The position numbers were made by a program, and so were the translations under genes. The notes beneath the pieces were generated by a model. The model ran no database searches and was not told where the DNA came from. It saw only the letters and a program-made list of their open reading frames with translations. Source: Photorhabdus caribbeanensis (GTDB lineage: Bacteria; Pseudomonadota; Gammaproteobacteria; Enterobacterales; Enterobacteriaceae). Taken from it: 60,070 nucleotides of DNA. Within the stretch, counting starts at the first letter, position 1, and every line of letters starts with the position of its first letter. Positions 51,333-60,070 of this stretch are shown in pieces. Where the stretch lies: contig NZ_RCWB01000034.1 of assembly GCF_018448885.1 (NCBI RefSeq), positions 1-60,070 on the forward strand. Reading direction: 5' to 3'.

Positions 51333-51393
51333 TCTTTCAGGCGGTTGTGTGCTGGAAGACGTTTAGCGGATCTTCCGGTGGCATGAATGCGAT

Positions 51394-51427
51394 AAAACCC
51401 TCGGAAGGATCTTCCGGGGGTTTTTTT
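51394..51427 (+). terminator. his attenuator terminator
   Basis: CCCTCGGAAG / CTTCCGGGGG stem (with G-T pairs) followed by seven T residues. An upstream copy of the right arm sequence (ATCTTCCGGTGG near 51369) and GGAAGAC near 51355 can form the alternative antiterminator. Confidence 0.88.
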
Positions 51428-51455
51428 ATGTTTTCGATTTTAAGTGGGGATAAAA

Positions 51456-52355
51456 ATGTTAGATAAATCACGTTTACGTATCGCAATGCAGAAATCAGGC
51501 CGATTAAGCGAAGATTCACGAGAATTACTGGCTCGTTGTGGTATTAAAATTAATCTGCAACAACAGCGCCTAATTGCATTCGCGGAAAATATGCCAATTG
51601 ATATCTTGCGAGTACGTGATGACGATATTCCAGGGCTGGTTATGGATGGCGTCGTTGATCTGGGTATTATCGGTGAAAACGTGCTGGAGGAAGAGCTATT
51701 AAACCGCCGCGCTCAAGGAGAAGATCCTCGTTATTTCACCTTGCGCCGTCTTGATTTCGGTGCCTGTCGCCTTTCACTGGCCGCGCCTCTAGACTACAAC
51801 TATACTGGCGTCGAATGTTTACAAAATGCCCGTATCGCAACCTCTTACCCTCACCTGTTAAAACGTTATCTCGATCAGAAAAAAATCCACTTTAAATCCT
51901 GTCTGCTAAATGGCTCAGTTGAAGTTGCCCCGCGCGCTGGGTTAGCAGACGCTATCTGCGATCTGGTTTCAACTGGCGCAACACTAGAAGCGAATGGCCT
52001 GCGGGAAGTAGAAATCATCTACCGTTCCAAAGCCTGTCTTATTCAACGTGATGGTGAAATGCCTGCCGATAAACAGCAACTGATTGAGAAACTGTTGACC
52101 CGCATTCAAGGGGTGATTCAGGCCCGTGAATCCAAATACATCATGTTGCACGCACCAAGTGCAAAACTCGAAGAAGTGATTGCATTGCTGCCTGGGGCAG
52201 AACGTCCAACAATCCTACCGCTGGCGGGGGATCAGAACCGCGTTGCCATGCACATGGTAAGCAGTGAAACACTGTTTTGGGAAACGATGGAGAAACTTAA
52301 ATCCCTTGGCGCCAGCTCCATTTTAGTATTGCCGATTGAAAAGATGATGGAGTAA
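51456..52355 (+). CDS. hisG: ATP phosphoribosyltransferase
   Basis: HisG joins ATP and PRPP in the first step of histidine synthesis and is inhibited by histidine. 299 residues as in E. coli, from ATG 51456 ([17 protein letters not shown]) with AGTGGGGAT before it. Conserved: [16 protein letters not shown], and the C-terminal regulatory domain with the end [12 protein letters not shown]. First structural gene after the attenuator; hisD starts 6 bp after it. Confidence 0.98.
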   Translation: MLDKSRLRIAMQKSGRLSEDSRELLARCGIKINLQQQRLIAFAENMPIDILRVRDDDIPGLVMDGVVDLGIIGENVLEEELLNRRAQGEDPRYFTLRRLDFGACRLSLAAPLDYNYTGVECLQNARIATSYPHLLKRYLDQKKIHFKSCLLNGSVEVAPRAGLADAICDLVSTGATLEANGLREVEIIYRSKACLIQRDGEMPADKQQLIEKLLTRIQGVIQARESKYIMLHAPSAKLEEVIALLPGAERPTILPLAGDQNRVAMHMVSSETLFWETMEKLKSLGASSILVLPIEKMME

Positions 52356-54784
<2,429 letters not shown>

Positions 54785-54785
<1 letters not shown>

Positions 54786-55851
54786 TGAACCAGAAACTCC
54801 TTTTTATTGATCGGGATGGTACGCTGATCACTGAGCCGCCAACAGATTTTCAGGTTGATCGTCTGGATAAACTGTCACTGGAAACCGAGGTTATTCCGGC
54901 GCTGCTTGCCCTACAAAAATCGGGATTCAGGCTGATTATGATCACCAATCAAGATGGCCTTGGCACAGATAGTTTTCCATTTGAACAGTTTGAACCGCCA
55001 CATAACCTGATGATGCAAATTTTCAGTTCTCAAGGTATCCATTTTGATGAAGTTTTAATCTGCCCTCACAAGCCAGAAGAGAACTGCCATTGCCGTAAGC
55101 CAAAAATAAAACTGGTAGAAAAATATCTGGCAGCAGGCTTGATGGATACCGCTAACAGCTATGTGATTGGCGACCGGGAAACCGATCTGCAACTGGCAAA
55201 AAATATGGGCATTCAGGGGTTACGTTATCATCCGAAAAATCTTAGCTGGTCTGCCATCAGTGAACAACTAACCCGTAAAGATCGCCATGCTCATATTCAA
55301 CGCGTCACTAAAGAGACATCCATCAATATTGACATTTGGCTCGATCGTGAAGGTGACAGCGATATCAATACCGGTGTCGGGTTCTTCGACCATATGTTGG
55401 ATCAGATTGCTACTCACGGTGGTTTCCGCATGCATGTTCAGGTCAAAGGCGATCTCTGTATTGATGATCACCACACTGTTGAGGATACCGGCCTGGCATT
55501 GGGGGAAGCATTGAAACTGGCGTTGGGAGATAAACGGGGCATCTGCCGCTTTGGTTTTGTGCTGCCAATGGATGAATGCCTTGCCCGCTGTGCTCTCGAT
55601 ATCTCCGGTCGCCCTCATCTGGAATATAAAGCTGAATTCAAACACCAGCGGGTGGGTGATCTGAGTACTGAAATGATTGAGCATTTCTTTCGTTCACTCT
55701 CTTATACAATGGCCTGTACACTGCATCTGAAAACAAGAGGCAGTAACGATCATCATAGAGCAGAAAGTCTGTTTAAAGCCTTTGGTCGAACACTACGTCA
55801 GGCGATTCGGGTAGAAGGCGATACATTGCCTAGTTCCAAAGGGGTTCTGTG

Positions 55852-55852
<1 letters not shown>
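54785..55852 (+). CDS. hisB: bifunctional histidinol-phosphatase / imidazoleglycerol-phosphate dehydratase
   Basis: 355 residues as in E. coli. The N-terminal HAD phosphatase has D-R-D-G-T at about 9-13 and a zinc loop [11 protein letters not shown]; the C-terminal dehydratase (from about residue 167) has the paired histidine motifs F-F-D-H-M-L and D-D-H-H-T-V-E-D. Start overlaps the hisC stop (TGATG), so translation is coupled. Confidence 0.98.
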
Positions 55853-57951
<2,099 letters not shown>

Positions 57952-57958
<7 letters not shown>

Positions 57959-58557
57959 CCGCACAACAAATCGAAAAACTGGATTGGGAAAAAGTCGCTT
58001 ATATGATGCCGGTTATTGTACAACATGCTATATCCGGCGATGTCCTAATGATGGGCTATATGAATAAAGAAGCACTGAATATTACTATCAGTTCAGGCAA
58101 AATCACTTTCTTTTCCCGCAGTAAACAACGTCTATGGACCAAAGGTGAAAGCTCCGGCCATTTTCTTAACTTGGTCGATATCTATCCTGATTGTGACAAT
58201 GATGCCCTATTGGCACTCGCAGATCCAATCGGCCCTACCTGCCACTTTGGTACACACAGTTGCTTTGCTCCGGCACAAACTGAATGGGGATTTCTCTATC
58301 AGCTTGAAAAATTGCTGGCGAGTCGCAAAACAGCCGATCCTGACCATTCATACACCGCGAAGTTATATGCCAGTGGTACTAAACGAATCGCTCAGAAAGT
58401 GGGCGAAGAAGGGTTAGAAACCGCTTTGGCAGCGGCAGTGAATAATAAAGAAGAGCTAACGAATGAAGCAGCAGATCTGATGTATCACCTAATGGTTCTA
58501 CTACAGGATCAAGAGCTGGATCTCAGTTGTGTTATTCGTCGATTACGAGAAAGATGA
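57952..58557 (+). CDS. hisI: bifunctional phosphoribosyl-AMP cyclohydrolase / phosphoribosyl-ATP pyrophosphatase
   Basis: Second and third steps of the pathway in one protein of 201 residues (E. coli 203). The cyclohydrolase domain has [23 protein letters not shown] and the zinc cysteines in C-H-F-G-T-H-S-C-F; the pyrophosphatase domain (from about 110) has S-Y-T-A-K-L and K-V-G-E-E-G-x-E. The start is TTG 57952 (L-L-T-A-Q-Q), matching M-L-T-E-Q-Q in E. coli. Last gene of the operon. Confidence 0.97.
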
Positions 58558-58598
58558 GGCAGATGTCAGATTAATTTCAGATCCTTATCCTATCAATG

Positions 58599-58831
58599 TT
58601 TTTTGGCATCTCCGCTGCTCTGGCCGAGTTTGAGCGTGAGCTGAACACACTCTAGCAAGTCTGGCATCAGCATAGGTGTGCGGCAAGAAAGGCTGTCGGC
58701 CATTCAAAATGACTGCGGCTAAATTGTGTCCGGCCATGAGACAGCCGAAAATCAAGGTTAGCGAATTGTGCAAGGAACTTAGCATCACTCGACAAACGTT
58801 GTACCGACACATATCGCCGAAAGGTGAGTGA
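58599..58831 (+). pseudogene. serine recombinase (Hin/Pin-type invertase or resolvase) C-terminal remnant
   Basis: The plus strand reads F-G-I-S-A-A-L-A-E-F-E-R-E-L, as in the long helix of resolvases and invertases, then breaks with TAG and frameshifts where R-A-G-L-A-S-A-R-A-R-G-R would be. It resumes as K-M-T-A-A-K-L, then S-E-L-C-K-E-L-S-I-T-R-Q-T-L-Y-R-H-I-S-P-K-G-E and a stop, a typical helix-turn-helix end. The catalytic serine domain is missing. Confidence 0.8.
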
Positions 58832-59125
58832 CGTCCAGACAGATTGAAACTGCTTTCACACCCATGACGTCAGAATCTTCAATATCCCATCTGCTAACAC
58901 GTGCTACACCAACGGTTCTAGATCAAATCCTCAGCGAACTCCTGATTAACCAACCGCAGAAAGCTTCCGCAATAAGATGCAGAGACCATTCATCAATATA
59001 CTCTTTAGGGCAATGTCACCCACAGGTTGATATTTGATGCAAAAATAGAATAAAAATTATAAAATCCATGAGGTAATTTTTATTTCAATGGTTTTACTAT
59101 TCACTGATTAAAGGAAAAAAGGAAG
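58832..59125. other. spacer after the recombinase remnant
   Basis: No gene I can support. A 69-codon frame here (58828-59037) has no recognisable similarity. Confidence 0.4.
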
Positions 59126-59875
59126 ATGGCATATCGTTATGATGCAGACTTACAGTTTTTATCTGAATGTTCAGATAAACAACTTGAAGATTTGGTATAT
59201 CTGTTAACTCACAATAAGAATGGAGAAAAAAGATGGACGGAAGAATTAACAACAAACGAACTATATAAATCTCAATATCCGAATCATAGTAAGTACTGGG
59301 AGGCTATCGCAACAGAGATACAATGCTTTGGTGGAAATACATTTGCTACAATTCTTAGAGGTGGTAAAGGTGTTTTATATAAGGAAATTCTGTGCGATGT
59401 ATGCGATAAATTAAAAGTTAATTACAATAAAGATTCAGAAACAGTAACAATAGAAAACAATCTTTTGATGAAGATTATGACAGACGCATTAAGCTCAATG
59501 TCCACAGAGCAAATAAGAGAGTTAGGAGGCGAGCTAGGAATAAAAAACACATCAGGATTAACATCACAGGCCCTTACTGCTGGATTTCAAGCAATATTTA
59601 AAGCCGGGGGTTTTAAATCCTATCAGCTAACGGCCATAATCGTAAATCAGGTGATGAAAGCACTTATTGGACGAGGACTAAGCTTCGCGGCTAACGGGAC
59701 ATTGATGCGAACAATATCAGTATTAGCAGGTCCCATTGGCTGGGCAATTACAGGGACCTGGACAGCAATTGACATAGGAAGTGCGGCATATAGAATCACA
59801 ATCCCAGCAGTGATTCAGGTAGCTTTCTTAAGAAGCCAACAGTCAGCTAGAATTGCTGATGAAACGCAGATCTAA
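59126..59875 (+). CDS. YaaW family (UPF0174) protein
   Basis: 249 residues with AAAGGAAGA before the ATG. Similar to E. coli YaaW: D-L-Q-F-L-S-E-C-S-D-K-Q-L, L-L-T-H-N-K-N-G, N-E-L-Y-K-S, I-Q-C-F-G-G-N-T-F-A, G-K-G-V-L-Y-K-E-I-L-C-D-V-C-D-K-L-K, and near the end A-G-P-I-G-W-A-I-T-G, S-A-A-Y-R-I-T-I-P-A-V-I-Q-V-A. The C-terminal third is hydrophobic and glycine-rich, so membrane contact is possible. Function unknown. It stands alone between a recombinase remnant and an insertion sequence. Confidence 0.85.
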   Translation: MAYRYDADLQFLSECSDKQLEDLVYLLTHNKNGEKRWTEELTTNELYKSQYPNHSKYWEAIATEIQCFGGNTFATILRGGKGVLYKEILCDVCDKLKVNYNKDSETVTIENNLLMKIMTDALSSMSTEQIRELGGELGIKNTSGLTSQALTAGFQAIFKAGGFKSYQLTAIIVNQVMKALIGRGLSFAANGTLMRTISVLAGPIGWAITGTWTAIDIGSAAYRITIPAVIQVAFLRSQQSARIADETQI

Positions 59876-59880
59876 ATTAA

Positions 59881-60070
59881 CCCGAATTCTGCTTAAGCCA
59901 TCATTGAAATATCTTTCTCTGAGTAGAAAATTTTCAGTGATGGCTTTTTCAATTTAAGGCTGTAAGCAATCAATCCACCTAAAACACACAACAGAAAGCC
60001 TTTTATACTTCGGTGGCGCGAGTGCTCAATTTGAGAAATGGTCTTTAATTGCCCATTAATCGTTTCGATG
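59881..60070 (-). mobile_element. IS982-family insertion sequence, partial
   Basis: The transposase end described below runs off the window. The outer end is probably near 59881, where ACCCGAATTCTGC on the plus strand resembles IS982-family terminal repeats. The remaining part lies outside the window. Confidence 0.7.
59893..60070 (-). CDS. IS982-family transposase, C-terminal about 58 residues
   Basis: Minus-strand frame entering from the window edge: [21 protein letters not shown], then a hydrophobic stretch with G-G-L-I-A-Y-S and the tail K-K-P-S. The E-x-x-N-x-x-L-K and H-S-R-H-R motifs are typical of IS982-family transposases. It ends with TAA at 59893-59895. Confidence 0.8.
   Translation of the reverse strand, partial: IETINGQLKTISQIEHSRHRSIKGFLLCVLGGLIAYSLKLKKPSLKIFYSEKDISMMA

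Noticed and set aside
58828-59037. 69-codon frame after the recombinase remnant
   Set aside because: No ribosome binding site, no similarity, and it overlaps the end of the remnant; likely by chance.

Overview
The window looks like a Photorhabdus chromosome (Enterobacterales, Morganellaceae). The clearest marker is a gene for the crystalline inclusion protein CipA (44824-45138). The housekeeping genes are close relatives of E. coli genes in nearly E. coli order. They sit among long AT-rich gaps, ERIC elements and strain-variable islands, as is usual for this genus. I identified everything by reading translations and motifs; no database search was possible.

Layout. 1-292: end of an ISAs1-family insertion sequence that cuts pflB, leaving only its 3' half, followed by intact pflA. 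2568-12367: accessory block between pflA and serS. It holds an Rpn-type nuclease with a variable repeat tail, a DUF4225 protein followed by three tandem small membrane-protein genes that look like immunity genes, a convergent hcp gene for the type VI secretion tube, and three tandem copies of a membrane-protein gene on a unit of about 2.15 kb. 12485-43029: conserved backbone: serS, rarA, lolA, ftsK, lrp, trxB, cydDC, aat, infA, clpA, clpS, cspD, macAB, lysO, artPIQM, rlmC, ybjN, ybjC, grxA, the sRNA gene rybB, ybjG and sdaC. 43112-47945: second accessory block with cipA, a second Cip-type gene and two unrecognised genes. 48038-51000: dacC, gstB, yeeZ. 51285-58557: complete histidine operon with leader peptide and attenuator, in which hisD and hisC are one open frame. 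58599-60070: decayed serine-recombinase remnant, a YaaW-family gene and the end of an IS982-family element.

How the parts work together. The backbone covers cell-division DNA translocation (ftsK), lipoprotein sorting (lolA), cytochrome bd assembly (cydDC with trxB beside it), the N-end-rule pathway (aat makes degrons; clpS and clpA recognise and unfold them), arginine uptake (artPIQM) and histidine synthesis. The accessory parts look like interbacterial competition (hcp, DUF4225 with putative immunity genes) and symbiosis-related protein storage (Cip proteins).

Most interesting candidates: the DUF4225 locus, where remnants of the 3' end of a DUF4225 gene lie just before two of the putative immunity genes, showing repeated duplication of a toxin-immunity-like unit; the second Cip gene, which shares flanking DNA with cipA; the fused hisD-hisC frame; the IS-truncated pflB beside an intact pflA; and a duplicated unit that shows an ERIC element in one copy and the matching empty site in the other.
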